From: Cryptomeria japonica
Taxonomy: Eukaryota; Streptophyta; Pinopsida; Cupressales; Cupressaceae
NCBI RefSeq assembly: GCF_030272615.1
Contig: NC_081406.1
Location: 401,960,939-402,024,938 of the forward strand
Reading direction: 5' to 3'
DNA: 64,000 nt
Position numbers and translations under genes: made by a program. Positions 22,590 to 34,166 of this stretch are shown one piece after another. A model generated the notes under the pieces. It made no database searches, was not told the DNA's origin, and saw only the letters and a list, made by a program, of their open reading frames with translations. Within the stretch, counting starts at the first letter, position 1; the number at the start of each line of letters is the position of its first letter.

Positions 22590-23762
22590 TTGTTACCGAG
22601 AGGCAAAGGTAAGTATAAAGGAAAACTACCTTTGAAATGTTTCAATTGTGATAAGATAGGACATATGGCTTCTAACTATCCTAACAAAGACTCTACTGAA
22701 AAGAGAGATTACCGAGATGACAGACAGAAAGATAATCATTACAGAGGACACCGAGACTTCAGGAGAAGAGATAGAAAGACATGCTTAATAGCCGATGAGG
22801 AATCCAATGATGATAGATTAGATGACACTGATATAGAGGAAGTAGTTTATGTGGCTATCAAAGATGGATTAGATGAAGAAAAGTATGAAGAAAAGGCCCT
22901 AATATCTCACATAAACACTAATGATTCTTGGATCATAGATAGTGGATGTTCACATCATATGACAGGAGATAAACACAAGTTTGTTATGTTAGAAGATTAT
23001 GATGGAGGCTATGTTAGATTTGGTAATGATGCACCATGTCTGGTGAAAGGTAAAGGATCCATAACACTTCTTGACAATGCAAGATGCAATGATGTTTATT
23101 GGGTTGAAGGTTTGAAATACAATTTGTTGAGTGTAGCACAACTAAACAACACAGGTTACCGAATAGAATTTTAGAAAGGAATTGTCAAAGTTCATGACAA
23201 GAATGGAAAGTAAGCTGCTACCGGGACACAAACAAATGGTAACACATTTCACCTTGACTCAACTCGAAACAAGTGTTTGTATGCAAAGATAGATGATACC
23301 TGGTTATGGCATAAATGGTTTTGTCATGTAAATTTTGATAATCTGATCAAAATAAGCAAGAAGCACCGAGTAAGAGGTCTACCGAGTCTTGAAAAACCTG
23401 AGAATGCTATGTACCGAGGATGCCAGATGGGTCAGATGACAAGATCAAGATTTACAAGTAAGTCTTACACTTCTAAGGGAATTTTAGATCTTGTGCACAC
23501 TGATCTTTGTGGTCCTATGAAAGTTCAAAGTTATTATGGTGATAAATATTTCATATTATTTGTGGATGATTATTCAAGGATGATGTCAGTAATGTTTTTA
23601 AAAGATAAATTAGAAGCTTTTCAAATGTTTAAATGGTACAAGGCAAGAGTTGAAAATGAAACAGGAAGACAACTGAAATGTCTTAGATCAGATAGAGGAG
23701 GAGAGTTCACATCTAATGAATTCAACTTATTCTACAATGATCATGGTGTGTGTGTGAAAAAG
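22590..23762 (+). pseudogene. Copia pol of element D: zinc knuckle, protease, integrase N-part
   Basis: One frame runs from 22590 to the break with stops at 23172 and 23211. In order: knuckle CFNCDKIGHMASNY with the last Cys replaced by Tyr; a Lys/Arg/Asp-rich linker; aspartic protease WIIDSGCSHHMTG (about 22925-22970); the pre-integrase domain with WHKWFCHVNFDNL; and the integrase core with HTDLCGPM (first Asp), FVDDYSR and LRSDRGGEF (second Asp). The sequence ends shortly after NDHGV, before the catalytic Glu. Integrase and all downstream functions are lost. Confidence 0.88.
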
Positions 23763-24880
23763 TGAACCTGTAGCTGCAAGCACAACACTTCAATTAAGTC
23801 ATTATATGCATGGTTAGTAATCAATAATCAATAAGAAATAAACCATAGCAAAGCGACTAATTGCCTTCTAAAAGATGCGAGTATAAGATAGCTCTTAGAT
23901 TTTTTATAAGCAATACCAGTGACTAGACTACACCAAGATGAAGGATTTAATCTATATGATATTAAGCTATATGGATGCAAGATGGATGAATAATTCAAGC
24001 AATAATAACCAATTCGAGCAACAATGGATGCAAGCAATAATGAATGTAAAATGGATGCAAGAAATCTAAAAAAGCACAATGATTTCAATGACTCCAGAGC
24101 GAAATTAGCGTGATAATAATCTTCAAGCGTGTTCTCAAAAATCTCTGGGGTGAATTGGAATGAGAGTTGAAGACTGAATTTATAGAGATTCACAAAAAGC
24201 TCAATTTAGGATTAATTGAAAATAATTGAGAAATCAGGTTGAGTTAACCTTGAGATAGATTCCAATTATAGTTTAATTGAAATGCATTCAAATCAGAAGT
24301 CCAAGTTGCATTGGAAAATAATAATAAATTAATTCCATGCACATATTTGATTCATTCAAAAAAAAGGTCTTTTCAATGCAACTGAACTTCTTTTTCTGAA
24401 AAGCTTTGAGTTCCAATTTTAGAGAATAATTCCATAATTCAATTAAATTGCTTTTCTGATTTCAAGTTCTAAATTTAGAAAAAGAAATAATATCTCAAGT
24501 TTGATTTCCCTTTTCATTCAATTCTTTTTTTGATTTTTGTTTTGTTTCAATTCAACTCTTTGTAATAAATTAATTAATCTTTTGTAATAAATTAATCCTT
24601 TTTGCATGATTGAATGGCAAATTTATTAATTTAATTAAATATGCAAGTATATTTAATAAATTAAAATGGGATAATTGATCAAAATGATATTCTTGGAAAT
24701 GATTTAATTAATTAAATAAATATTTAATTAATGTTGAGTAGTTGATTTGCCATGTGATTTTTGATAATTAAAGAATTAATAATGTGCTCAAGATTGATTT
24801 AATTGCCTTTGGTTAGGACCTTGGTGATGTTGTCAAGATTAGGGGCCCATGGTTTAGATGACCAATTTTAGGGTATTACA
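23763..24880 (-). repeat. 3' LTR of the Tat-type element
   Basis: On the minus strand it starts TGTAATACCCTAAAATTGG at 24880, directly after a polypurine tract, and ends at about 23763 (GGTTCA), where the copia integrase frame of element D stops. It is ~1,118 bp and AT-rich, with ATTAATTAA-type words near 24560-24740. The start is firm; the end is placed by where the copia match ends, so it may be off by a few bases. Confidence 0.7.
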
Positions 24881-24893
24881 TTTGCCCCTCTTT
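24881..24893 (-). other. Polypurine tract of the Tat-type element
   Basis: The minus strand reads AAAGAGGGGCAAA immediately before TGTAATACCC. This is the expected plus-strand primer and fixes the orientation of the LTR. Confidence 0.75.
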
Positions 24894-25990
24894 GAATTAA
24901 TGTGTGAGCAACGCTTTGATTCAAAGAATGTGTGATGTCTAGGAGATGCCAGTTCTAAACTTGATTGATTACGAACTAGATAAAAAAGAAAGGTGTTTAG
25001 CTTGATTCAAAGCGACAAAGCTAAATGAGGTCTGATTAAAGTGATACCGATCCCGAACTTGATTGAACTGAGGAACGATATAAAACAAAGATACCGAACT
25101 TGAACTTGATTGATCAAGAAGCGGATCTTATTGATCTAGAACTTGATTGATCTTAGATGCAGTGAGTGATAATAAAAATTGATCTTGAACTTGATTGATC
25201 AAGACACGATGAGTGAAGAATAAATCGTCTAGCTTGATCAAGAAATGAATACTGAACACCTGCTTAGATTTAGTGTGATCAAAGAAACTCTTTAAAATTT
25301 TGATTGAGTTTAAACGAATAATCAGTTTGATTTGAAGCGATGAAACTAATTAATGTTAAGAGATTAATTTAGATGAAAGACAAATATCAGCTTGATTTGA
25401 AGCGATGAAATTGATATGCCCCTAGCGATTGATTGATTCAGATGATCGAGAGATCTCAACTTGATGTGAAGCGAAGAAGCTAAGATGCCCCTTAGAAATA
25501 AGGATTGATTTTCTTTAATTGAAAAGATTTTGCTTGACTTTTGATGAAGATTTGAAAAATTTTCTCGACTTGTGAGATGTGAAGTCATAAGGTCATGAGT
25601 ATTCCCCCTCGGGAGTGAAATTGAAAGATAGTGAGGGATTGATTATAGGCAATTGTGTGACAAAAAATAATTTATTTGAGCACAAAATGATCATGAGGTT
25701 TTTTTTTGAAAATTTTGGCGATCATTGATAAGAAATTGAGCGTAGAGTTGATTGTAATGTTGATGTGTAGAATGAAATTGAATTAAGATTCATTGTTTGA
25801 AATTGAGCGCAATTTGAAGAAAGAATGAGCATTTGATGAAAAAAGCACTAAGAGGTCAAAATTTTAAAATTGACTAGTAAAATGATCTCGAATTTTGATT
25901 TCGATCCTGAAAATGGAATCAGAGCAGGCATATTAGCTAAGGGTACAATTTTCATGACCATCGGAGCAAGTTGAAAATTTAGGTTTTAGG
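24894..25990. repeat. 3' region of the Tat element with degenerate AGCTTGATT/GAAGCGATGAA repeats
   Basis: The stretch is non-coding. Words such as CTTGATTTGAAGCGATGAA (near 25326 and 25390), CTTGATTCAAAGCGAC (near 25001) and ACTTGATTGATCAAG (near 25098, 25130 and 25190) recur at irregular intervals, giving a loose tandem repeat. It lies between the polypurine tract and the promoter of the antisense gene. Confidence 0.55.
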
Positions 25991-25991
25991 C

Positions 25992-25999
25992 TATATATA
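25992..25999 (+). promoter_or_regulatory. TATA box of the antisense plant mobile domain gene
   Basis: CTATATATAGG lies 660 bp upstream of the ATG at 26659, with a T-rich initiator region after it. A donor-like TA|GTAAGTG (26148) and acceptor TTTTTGTGCAG (ending 26613) define a plausible ~466-bp leader intron. This suggests the antisense gene had its own transcription unit. Confidence 0.5.
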
Positions 26000-26219
26000 G
26001 GACGAAAGTGTCATTTTCAATTCATTTTAACCCTCCAAGTTTGAAAATTCAAAAAGCCTTCTGCGAAGAAAAATAGTGGTCCCTACTCATCAGCATTGAT
26101 TTGAATGCCAGAGATGTCACAATCGACCCCGAAACTACGAGCCAGTAGTAAGTGATCGATCTTTAGCCTCTTTATGCTTCCAAATTTGAATTTTTTTGTT
26201 TATTTTGCACGTTTTTCAT

Positions 26220-26445
26220 GGGTTTTGGGTCAAGTGTCGTGGTTTATCGGGCGAGACAGGATCCTATCTCATACGATAAATTGGCAAATTATCTTTCATC
26301 GTTTAAGACCATTAGATTTGTCTTACGGGAGTAACCCTTGTGTCGTACGACAGGTCGGTTAGGAGACCATTTTGTCGTGTGAAGTCCAATAAAGTGTCAT
26401 TTGAGGATGTTTTCTCGTACGAGAGCCATTCCTGACTCGTACGAG
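26220..26445. repeat. Cluster of TCGTACGA palindromes in the leader intron
   Basis: Perfect palindromes are TGTCGTACGACA (26341-26352), TCTCGTACGAGA (26413-26424) and CTCGTACGAG (26436-26445). Degraded versions occur near 26265 (CTCATACGAT), 26318 (GTCTTACGGG) and 26373 (TGTCGTGTGA). All contain CpG, so the degraded copies may be deamination products. Confidence 0.65.
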
Positions 26446-26658
26446 ATTCTGTTTAACTGTGTTTTGTTGTTCGAAAAATAGTGACCATTTTTGAAAGTGT
26501 AAACATGAAATTTTTCTTTTGCATTTGACTTATTTGGATTTGCATGATGTTTAACTTCTCTTGTAGGCTGATGTGGAATGTTTTCTGATGATCATTGTTG
26601 AGTTTTTGTGCAGGTATGCTTACCTCTTGTGCTCTCCATATGTGTATATCCTCCCACT

Positions 26659-28466
26659 ATGGCTTTGGTTTGTGATTTGTCTGAGGTCGAGTAGGCTCAT
26701 ATTGATATGTGTGGCTTTACTCACTTGATGAGGTTACCTGATATCTGTGTGAACCACAGGATGCTGACAGGGTTGGTAGAGCGATTTCATTCAGAGCATA
26801 ATACCTTTCATTTTCCAGTTGGGGAGTTGACTATCACTCCTGAGGATGTGTACAGGATCCTTCGTATCCCTCTTGCTGGGGATAAGGTGGATTATGATAC
26901 TGCATTGTGACCTGGACTACAGGCTCTTAGGAACATATTCAGGGATCCTGATATCTTGACTCGTTCTATGAGTTGGGATATATTGATGGGCAGGTACAAT
27001 GAGGAGTATCTACTGGCATGTGTCCTAGCAGGTTTCATTGGTTTCTTCTTGATGCCAGACAGAGGGCAACAGGGTTTTTAGAGTGGATGGGGCCGTATGC
27101 TGGAGAGGTTGATAGAGACCCCTCAGAGACTAGGTTGGGGTTCTTTCTTATTGGCCCACATGTATCGGGAGATGCATGAGATTGTCTACAGAGATGGGTG
27201 GACCATGGCTGCAGGGGTTTACATTTTACAGGTGTGGGCTTGGGAGCACCTTCCCATTTGTCGGTCGATAGTCAATGATAGCAGAGAGCCCGGGCAGCCT
27301 ATTATCTATAGGTATGCCGGATATATTACGTAACCCCATCTGGGCAAGACAGACTTCTGGCAACAACAACTGGATGATCTGATAGCTATATATGGAGACT
27401 ATACAGGGGGTTGGAGCCATGGGATGACTGGCAGGCAGTGCAGAGAGATATTTTTGTTACACGTCCATTGATTGGGAGATTGCAGACTGTTGTGGAGCGA
27501 TTCATCATTTCATGAGTGATGAGGCAGTATGGTCGGCCGTAGGGGATCTCTCAGGAGTATTTAGTGTATGCTCGATACACTGATGAGGAGAGACAGGGAT
27601 GGTTACCTAGGCTATCCTATGCTTTAGCGATGCAGGAGCTGACAGGTTTACACCTGCTGAGGTGGGATTACCTGGAGGATATAGTAGATGTGGGGGTATT
27701 GCCCCAGTATAGGGATTACTTTCAGTAGCATCCATTCCCTTGGTTTACGGATCCTGGAGAGCATTCTCCTCATATTGAGGATGTGGAGGATGATGCCCCC
27801 ACACCGGCACAGGGACAAGCATAGAGACAAGGCCATAGGCAGGGACAGGGCCAGAGACCAGATGCTCCATGACAGACTGGTGATGATCCTAGTGCTAGCA
27901 ACAGTGGAGTGCAAGCTGATGTTGGATAGCAGAGGGGCGAGGGTGGATCCCTTAGGAGAGTAGGCATGAGGTTGGGCGGGGGAGAGGAGGAGCGAGCAAC
28001 TTTGAGGCAGGTCCAACAGTGGCATGATGAGCAGGGTGGAGCCATAGGTGGAGATGGTGGTGGAGATGGCGGTGGAGAGTCTATGAGAGAGCAGGGGGCT
28101 GACACGGGTTGGTCGATGAGAACACGCTTTGCAGAGCTGCAGTCATAGTTGACAGTGGCTCAGACTCAGCTGGCAAAGTGAGACTGATAGCTAGTTGAGG
28201 TTAGGGCAGAGCGTGATTGCCAGATCATAGCATTGAGAGTCGAGTCGAGAGTAGAGATAGAGTCTCTTCGACAGGAGGTTTTGCTCCAGAGTAGTAGGGG
28301 TGCATATTATGTGGCAGCATATAGTGTCATAGTTCCTATTGCACAGCAGGTGGAACCCTATTCACAGTATATGGCTAGATCAGAGGGAGCACGAGCACCA
28401 CGCCAGGATCTCAGGCATCAAGCTCCTCCTCCTCCACCAGGCGATGAGGGAGAGGGTGCCAGCTAG
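26659..28466 (+). pseudogene. Plant mobile domain (PMD, MAIN-like) gene, antisense in the Tat element
   Basis: From ATG 26659 (MALVCDLSEVE) the frame is broken by a few stops (26692, 26908, 27079, 27331) and one frameshift near 27400, then reads to 28464-28466. The first ~300 residues match the plant mobile domain pattern: FTHLMRLPDICVNHRMLTGL, ERFHSEHNTFHFPVGELTIT, PEDVYRILRIPL, then WGSFLLAHMYREMH, LQVWAWEHLPI and, after the shift, EPWDDW and LIGRLQTVVERF. The C-terminal part is Gln/Gly-rich (GGDGGGDGGGES) with a helical segment and a proline run. PMD proteins include MAIN/MAIL1 of Arabidopsis and many transposon-borne copies. Here it faces away from the pol genes. Function in the element is unknown. 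Confidence 0.8.
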
Positions 28467-30092
28467 ATGATTATTTTTGTAGCTATGATATTTTTTTGTA
28501 GACACACCTATTTTTTGTAGCCGATACGATTCTTGCTCCAATGGGAGTTTGTACATGTCATTGGACATCATTTTGTACTCTTAGACATGAGATTATATAT
28601 ATATACGAGATCTTATTTGACTTCATTATACTTGTGTCAATTCAATTATGAGATGTTTCTATATGCTTTATTCTACATGTATGTATTTCTTTCAGCATAA
28701 ATGTATGTATTGCAATGTCTATGTTATTGTTTCTTTCCATATGCAAATAAATGAATGAAAATGAGCAGTGCAATTTTTTTGTTTTCTTTCTATGCAATAA
28801 AATGAATGCAAATGATCTAATAATAAAATGAATGAATGAATCTATATGAAATGTTATGTATGTAGCTAAACATCTCAAAACACAAGTACTCGATTGGAGA
28901 AATAATGATAAATAGACCACTTAGCATAAGAAATGATGATGCTTTCAGCTCTCATTCAGAAGATAAAAAGATTATTACTATACCAAAATCACTCTAGATT
29001 CACAAAAATGCAAAATGAAATGCAAAATGATATGCGAAATGATATGCGAAATGCAACCTAAACCTAGTCACTGGATTTAAAATACTTAAGATTCATCACT
29101 GAGCATAACGAACACAACAGGCAGGTTAGAGTTCCTTCCTTTTTCAATGTACAATATTAATTATCTTGTATGCAATGACCCTTTTTTTTGTTCATATCCT
29201 TGGACAGATTTCGCAGGGACCCGAATTGCATCATAAGGAAATTCCCTCAAAATAGACAAAGAAATGACATGGACCTCCCTGTAGCATACAAATAAGCAGA
29301 GTTGAGGTATGTGAGGCGATTTCACATTAATGTGAAGGCTCTTATCACAAACACCCAGCTAATTTATATGTTTCCAGATCATTGGGATCATTCCTACAAG
29401 CAGAAAACAAAGAAAATATTACGCCCCCAATCCTTTCTCCTCTTAGTCACAATAGACTTCCTCGAGTTACTCAGAGGGACAATAATCAAAAATCAATATA
29501 AAAGACAACATACAAAGAAAATTTTCATTCATACCCAAACTGTTTAGTAATTGTTTTCCGTTATGTTGTTTTGCTTGTGAACTCAGTGATAAAAACTCTA
29601 TAGTAGTCAGGAGATAGGTAACTGACTTGGAGTGGATGACCAGGTTTCACTGACAGCATAATGACTTGGTTGACACTGCTTAGGATATGTAATGTGCTCT
29701 ATCAAGTAACCTAAGACTAGGACATTGATCAGTTTCAAGTCATGAGGGTTCCAACAAACCAGGATGTCACAAAGTGACTGAAAATATGTACAAGCGAAAG
29801 AAAAAGATACTTGAAAGTTGGAAATGCCAACGCTGCGTTGATAGATGGAGCGCTTGAGTACAAGAGGCACCTGTTTGCCAGGTTTTCACCTGCTTGGTAG
29901 AGATTCCTCATTTTTTTTTACCAAGGTGCCTGTTTACCAGGTTTTCAGCAGGGCAATTTTTCTTTTTTTATTTTTATTTTATTTTATTTTGTTTTTTTGT
30001 TTTTTTTTTGGATTTCTTCGGGACTTTTTCTAATTTTTAGGATTTTTTTCAAGACTTTTTCCAACTATACAAGTTTGCTGGAGCAGAGAGTG
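28467..30092. other. Non-coding region between PMD gene and integrase
   Basis: No credible gene is present. It holds a short array of ATGCAAAATG/ATATGCGAAATG words (about 29007-29056), the phrase CACCTGTTTGCCAGGTTTTCA and its near-copy GCCTGTTTACCAGGTTTTCA (29867-29890 and 29930-29948), and a T-rich low-complexity tract at about 29955-30015. It would contain the 3' ends of two convergent transcripts, pol from the right and PMD from the left. Confidence 0.5.
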
Positions 30093-31216
30093 CTAAGTGA
30101 AGAATTTCTTCAAGTGGATGGTGTTAATCGGTTTACGGAGCTGTTCTCCTTCCAAGTTTGAGAGTTGATAGGCACCAGAGCCGAATACTGTAGTAACAAT
30201 GTAGGGACCCAACCAGTTGGGTTCAAAATTCCCTTTGTTGTCGCAAAACTGTTGATTTTTTGGATTTTCTCTCAAAACTAGGTCACCAACTTGAATTTCT
30301 CTTTGTCGAACTTTCTTGTTATACCCTCTGGACATTCTCTTCTGATACACTCTGAGATGATCAAACGCCACTTGCCGATGCTCATCCAACAATTCGAGTT
30401 CTTGCAGTCTAGATATTCTACGATCTTCATCAGTAACAAGACCTTTCAACAAAACTCTAAGAGATGGTATTTCTACTTCAATAGGTAACACTACTTCAGA
30501 CCCATACACCAAAGAAAAAGGTGTAGCCCCAGTAGGTGGTATGATACTGGTTTTGTAAGCCCATAGTGTAGGATTGAGCTGAGATGCCAATCCTTCCTAG
30601 ACTTGTTCATTGTTCTGTGCAATATAGTCAGTAGGTTTTTGTTAGACGCCTTAGCTTGTCCATTACCTTGAGGGTAATATACTGATGACAAGTGTTTTTT
30701 TATTTTGAATTTCTCACAAAGCTCATCTAGATCTTTATTTTTGAATTGTCCTCCATTATCAGTCACGATGGACGAAGGTATCCCATACCTGCAAATTATA
30801 TAGTTTAGGATGAATAAGGCGACTTGTTTACCAGTTTCCTTGGTGAGCGGAACTACCTCTACCCACTTGGTGAAATACTCTGTGGCAGTTATAATGAATT
30901 TATGTCCGTTGGATGAAGCCGGATATATCTAACCAATGAGATCAAAGGCCCATTGCTAAAAAGGCCAATGTGTTATAAATGGTATGAGGTCCCTTGCCAA
31001 GGCATGTATGAGATTTCCATGAAGCTAACATTTCTCACACGTCTTAGCAAATTTTATGGCATCTTTTTCCATATCTAGCCAGTAGTAGCCAACCCGTAAT
31101 AGTTTCCAAGCTAAAGTAAAACCATTTGAATGAGATCCACAAATACCTTCATGGACTTCTGATAATGCACATTTAGATTCTTCAGTTTCTAGACATCTAA
31201 GCAAAGTACCATCCAA
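30093..31216 (-). pseudogene. Gypsy integrase (Tat-type element), catalytic Glu lost
   Basis: On the minus strand: zinc-binding HHCC region (VHEGICGSHSNG...CEKC, 31216-31025), integrase core with WAFDLIG (first Asp, near 30950), VTDNGGQF (second Asp, near 30760) and YYPQGNGQAKASNK (near 30680). The residue after GQA is Lys (AAG) where the third catalytic residue, Glu, is expected. After a frameshift near 30590 the C-terminal domain continues with GATPFSLVYGSEVVLPIE, a VGDLVL segment and NWLGPYIV, ending at 30093. Two further stops lie between the zinc finger and core. Confidence 0.85.
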
Positions 31217-32260
31217 ACCTCATCTAAATAAATCGTTAGCTATGATAACATACCATGAAGCATTTCGAGTTAAGTTTCTTTTCTCGTTACGAGTAAGGTT
31301 TTTAGGGATAATTTGATCACAGAGATAGGAATAGATGTGGCTGTATCGGGATGAGTCATGTCCAATAATAGAACAAACTATTTGGGTCTCAGGAGAATCA
31401 TAAGAAGGGTAATATAACTCTTCCACCATGAAATCAAAGCAAAAATTGGACTCATGTGTTGATCTAGGAATTTGTTGGAATGATACAAAAGCAAAATACT
31501 TCTTGAAATCATCTACCATCCTCTTGTAAGGCATCAATTTCTCATCTTGAGTCTGATATGTATCATTGATTTGATTGATGACTAGCTAAGAATCTCCATA
31601 AATATGTAATTCAGCAACCTTCCATTCAATGGCTAGTTTTATTCCATTCACCAAAGCTTCATATTCTGCAATGTTGTTTGTGCAAGGGAATAGAATCTTA
31701 TAAGACTTTGGAATTGAGTACTTCTGAGGAGTAATGAATAGTATGCCAGCACCTGAACCATTTTGAGTAAAGGAACCATCAAAGAAAATCTTCCAGGTTT
31801 GTTGAGTAAGATGCATTATTGACTCATCTAGGAACTCAATATGTAGTGGTTGAGTATCCTCAAGTGGAGCTTCAGCAAGTTGATCAGCAATTACCTGTCC
31901 TTTTATGGCTTTGTGCTCCACATATTCAATGTCAAACTCTGTAAAGATCATTACCCACTTTGCCAATCGTCTGGTGAGTGTTGCTTTATTAAGAAGATAC
32001 TTGAGTGGATCAATTTTGGCCACCAACTTGACTGAATGTGCAAGCATATAGTGCCTCAGTTTTTGTGATGCAAAGACTAATGCCAAGCATGCTTTTTCTA
32101 TTATATTGTAGCTCATTTCATAAGACACCAATGTCCTTCTAATGTAATAAATAGCTCTTTCCTTTTTGTTGTCATCCTGTTGTGCCAGAAGTGCCCCCAG
32201 TGATAAATCAGTTGTTGATATATATAAGATTAGTGGTTCACCCTGAATAGGTGGCATCAA
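31217..32260 (-). pseudogene. Dual RNase H region of the Tat-type element
   Basis: The frame from 32260 begins with the gypsy RNase H: LYISTTDLSLGALLAQQ, SYNIIEKACLALVFA and KIDPLKYLL. After a tether (VEHKAIKGQVIADQLAEAP), a second RNase H of archaeal type follows: WKIFFDGSFTQNGSGAGI, NNIAEYEALVNG and YGDS, giving the catalytic D, E and D (about 31800-31586). A stop at 31584-31586 interrupts it; it resumes with LVINQINDTYQ, then a linker to 31220. Two RNase H domains in this order are known from the Tat lineage. Confidence 0.82.
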
Positions 32261-32951
32261 TATCGGTGGATTAGATAGGTACTCTTTTATCTACTGAAGA
32301 TGTTGTTCACACTATTGGTCCCAATTGTATATTATTCCTTTTCTCAATACTTTTGTAAAAGGTTGAGCCTTGTCTGCTAGTTGAGAAATGAATCTTCTAA
32401 TGGATTGGAGACATCCCTGTAGTCTTCTCATTTGACTGATGTTCTTTGGAGGTGGCATTTCCATTATAGCTTGGACCTTTTCAGGATCAACCTCAATGCC
32501 CTTCTTTGAAATGATGTAGCCAAGTAGTTTACCAAATGTCACTCCGAATGCACACTTATTTGGATTTAATCAGAGCTTGAAATTTTCCATTCTGTCAAGT
32601 ATAGGATCTAACTCTTGAATATGCGTTGATCTTTTCATAGTCTTCACTAAGGTGTCATCAACATAATCTTCCATATTCATATGCATCATGTCATGAAAGA
32701 TAGTTGTAACTGCTCTCTGATAGGTCACTCCTACATTCTTTAACCCAAACGACATAATGTTCTAGCAAAAGGTTCCCCATGCACAGGTGAAAGTTGTCTT
32801 TTCTTGATCTCCAGGAGTGATTTTAATCTGATTGTAGCCAAAAAATCCATCCATTAGTGAGTACATCTCATACCCAACTGTCATGTCAACTATCATATCA
32901 ATATTTGGCAATGGAAAGTCATCTTTTGGACATTCTTTATTAAGATCTCTA
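32261..32951 (-). pseudogene. Gypsy reverse transcriptase fragment (Tat-type element)
   Basis: Starting at the break with family B at 32951, the minus strand reads DFPLPNIDMIVD, YSLMDGFFGYNQI, then MSFGLKNVGVTYQRA, the active-site motif YVDDTLVK (near 32665) and NKCAFGVTFGKLLGYIISKKGIEVDPEKV. This is the C-terminal two thirds of a Ty3/gypsy reverse transcriptase, ending in the connection to RNase H. Three stops are present (near 32763, 32572 and 32310). Confidence 0.85.
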
Positions 32952-34104
32952 CGTTACTAATTATCAAATTGCCATTAGTTTCATATCCAAAGTCATACTA
33001 TATTCTAGTCGGTTAGTATTACCGAATCATGAAATTGGTACACACAAAGAAGTCGGTATGAATAGTCTAGTCGGTTACAAAAGAAAGCAGTCACAGAACA
33101 CAGTATTCACCGAGCTGTTTACCGAGTAAAGTTTCATGGCTACCAAGTGGTAAAGTTAACTCACCGAGTGAAACGTTTCACCAGATACATTGAACCTGGA
33201 CATGCACATGAAAACGTGTTACAAGATTGAGGCAAATCTAACCATTTTTGCATTGGGAATTAGATTGTGTATGATTACAAGGTCAATCTAACAAATGAGA
33301 TATTTTGTTTAGTTATTCATTCGAAGAATCTTTTTGTAAGATTGAAGCAATGAATCAGATCACCGTTGTAATAGATCTATTTATACAACATGATTCTAGG
33401 GTTAGATATATGATATGCAATGAGATAATAGTGTGTATGCATGAAGGAAGACTGTTACAGAGACATAGAGAGGTCACTGAGAAGGTTATAAGTGAACAGT
33501 CCAAGAACAAAGTAAACAGAAGGGTTTACCGAGTTTCATTATGGGTTACCGAGGTATGCTACAAGCTAGGTAATCTTATTTAGAGCACATAGAATCTTCT
33601 TTAGCATTTTAGATGTAAAGTTGTAGATATTTGTAAGGATTATATTGTAATATTTTCAAGTTGCAAGAGAAACCTTTAACAGGGTAAAAGACTCTAACCA
33701 AGTCTATAAATTGTAAATCCTTTAACCAGGTGCTACACTCATACAGTGTTGTAAAAATCCTTTAGTAAGGTAGATCTAACTAATCTTGATACTCCTCACA
33801 GGGTAAGCTATTAGAAATAGCTAAATGTAGCTCTAACCGAGCATTCTTTATTATTGTGATAGTGAAGTTGTGGGTGCCATCCCCACCGCATTTTCTCTCT
33901 CTAACCAAGAGTTTCTAAATGACCAAAATATATGTGTTATGGAGTGAATCATGTGTGATTGTTATCTGTTGATTTTAGTTTTATCTTATGTTACTGCACT
34001 ATTTTGTTTATGCATAATAGTAAGGTTACTATCAAAGAAAAGTTTTGGAGTACTGATTCACCCCTCCCCTCTCAGTACATTAGCTTTCTATATTGGGCCT
34101 AACA
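32952..34104 (+). repeat. LTR1 of family B
   Basis: It starts CGTTACTAATTATC, against TGTTACTACTTATC in LTR2 and LTR3, and ends GGGCCTAACA. It lacks about 17 bp (GTTGATATTCACCGAGT) present in LTR2 and LTR3. Two TATA candidates are TATTTATACA at 33379-33388 and CTATAAATTG at about 33704-33713. The first 240 bp carry repeated ACCGAG words. The pyrimidine run CACCCCTCCCCTCTC lies near the end. Confidence 0.9.
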
Positions 34105-34119
34105 ATTGGTATCAGACCC
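34105..34119 (+). other. Primer binding site of B1
   Basis: ATTGGTATCAGACCC directly follows LTR1. The family consensus, seen in the 59186 copy, is TTGGTATCAGAGCC, the standard plant initiator tRNA-Met site. Confidence 0.85.
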
Positions 34120-34166
34120 TGAATCTTGGAAAAGGGTTTAACTACCTAAAGCGAAAGATCTTAGCA

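Larger units (their letters stand above)
20218..23762 (+). mobile_element. Ty1/copia retrotransposon D, truncated in integrase
   Basis: The order LTR, primer site, gag, protease, integrase is that of Ty1/copia. The element stops at 23762 inside the integrase core, where the LTR of the minus-strand gypsy element begins. Reverse transcriptase, RNase H and the 3' LTR are absent from the window. Stops and one frameshift make it inactive. It shares the LTR start TGTTGGCA and the primer site TTGGTATTAGAGCC with family A. Confidence 0.85.
23763..32951 (-). mobile_element. Ty3/gypsy element of Tat type with an antisense plant mobile domain gene (5'-truncated)
   Basis: Read on the minus strand: partial reverse transcriptase, RNase H, a second archaeal-like RNase H, integrase, a long 3' region carrying a gene in antisense, polypurine tract, 3' LTR. 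Two RNase H domains are a known mark of the Tat lineage, and antisense extra frames downstream of integrase are known in some Tat elements (Retand-like). The left LTR sits inside copia element D; the right end is cut at 32951 by family B. Protease, gag, primer site and 5' LTR are missing. Many stops and a changed integrase catalytic residue make it inactive. Confidence 0.8.

Noticed and set aside
27770-28105. Minus-strand proline-rich frame opposite the PMD gene
   Set aside because: Shadow of the Gly-rich C-terminal part of the PMD frame; it lacks any independent signal.
29955-30015. T-rich tract as a terminator or poly(A) tail of a retroposon
   Set aside because: No SINE or LINE body or target duplication is visible around it; treated as low-complexity sequence.
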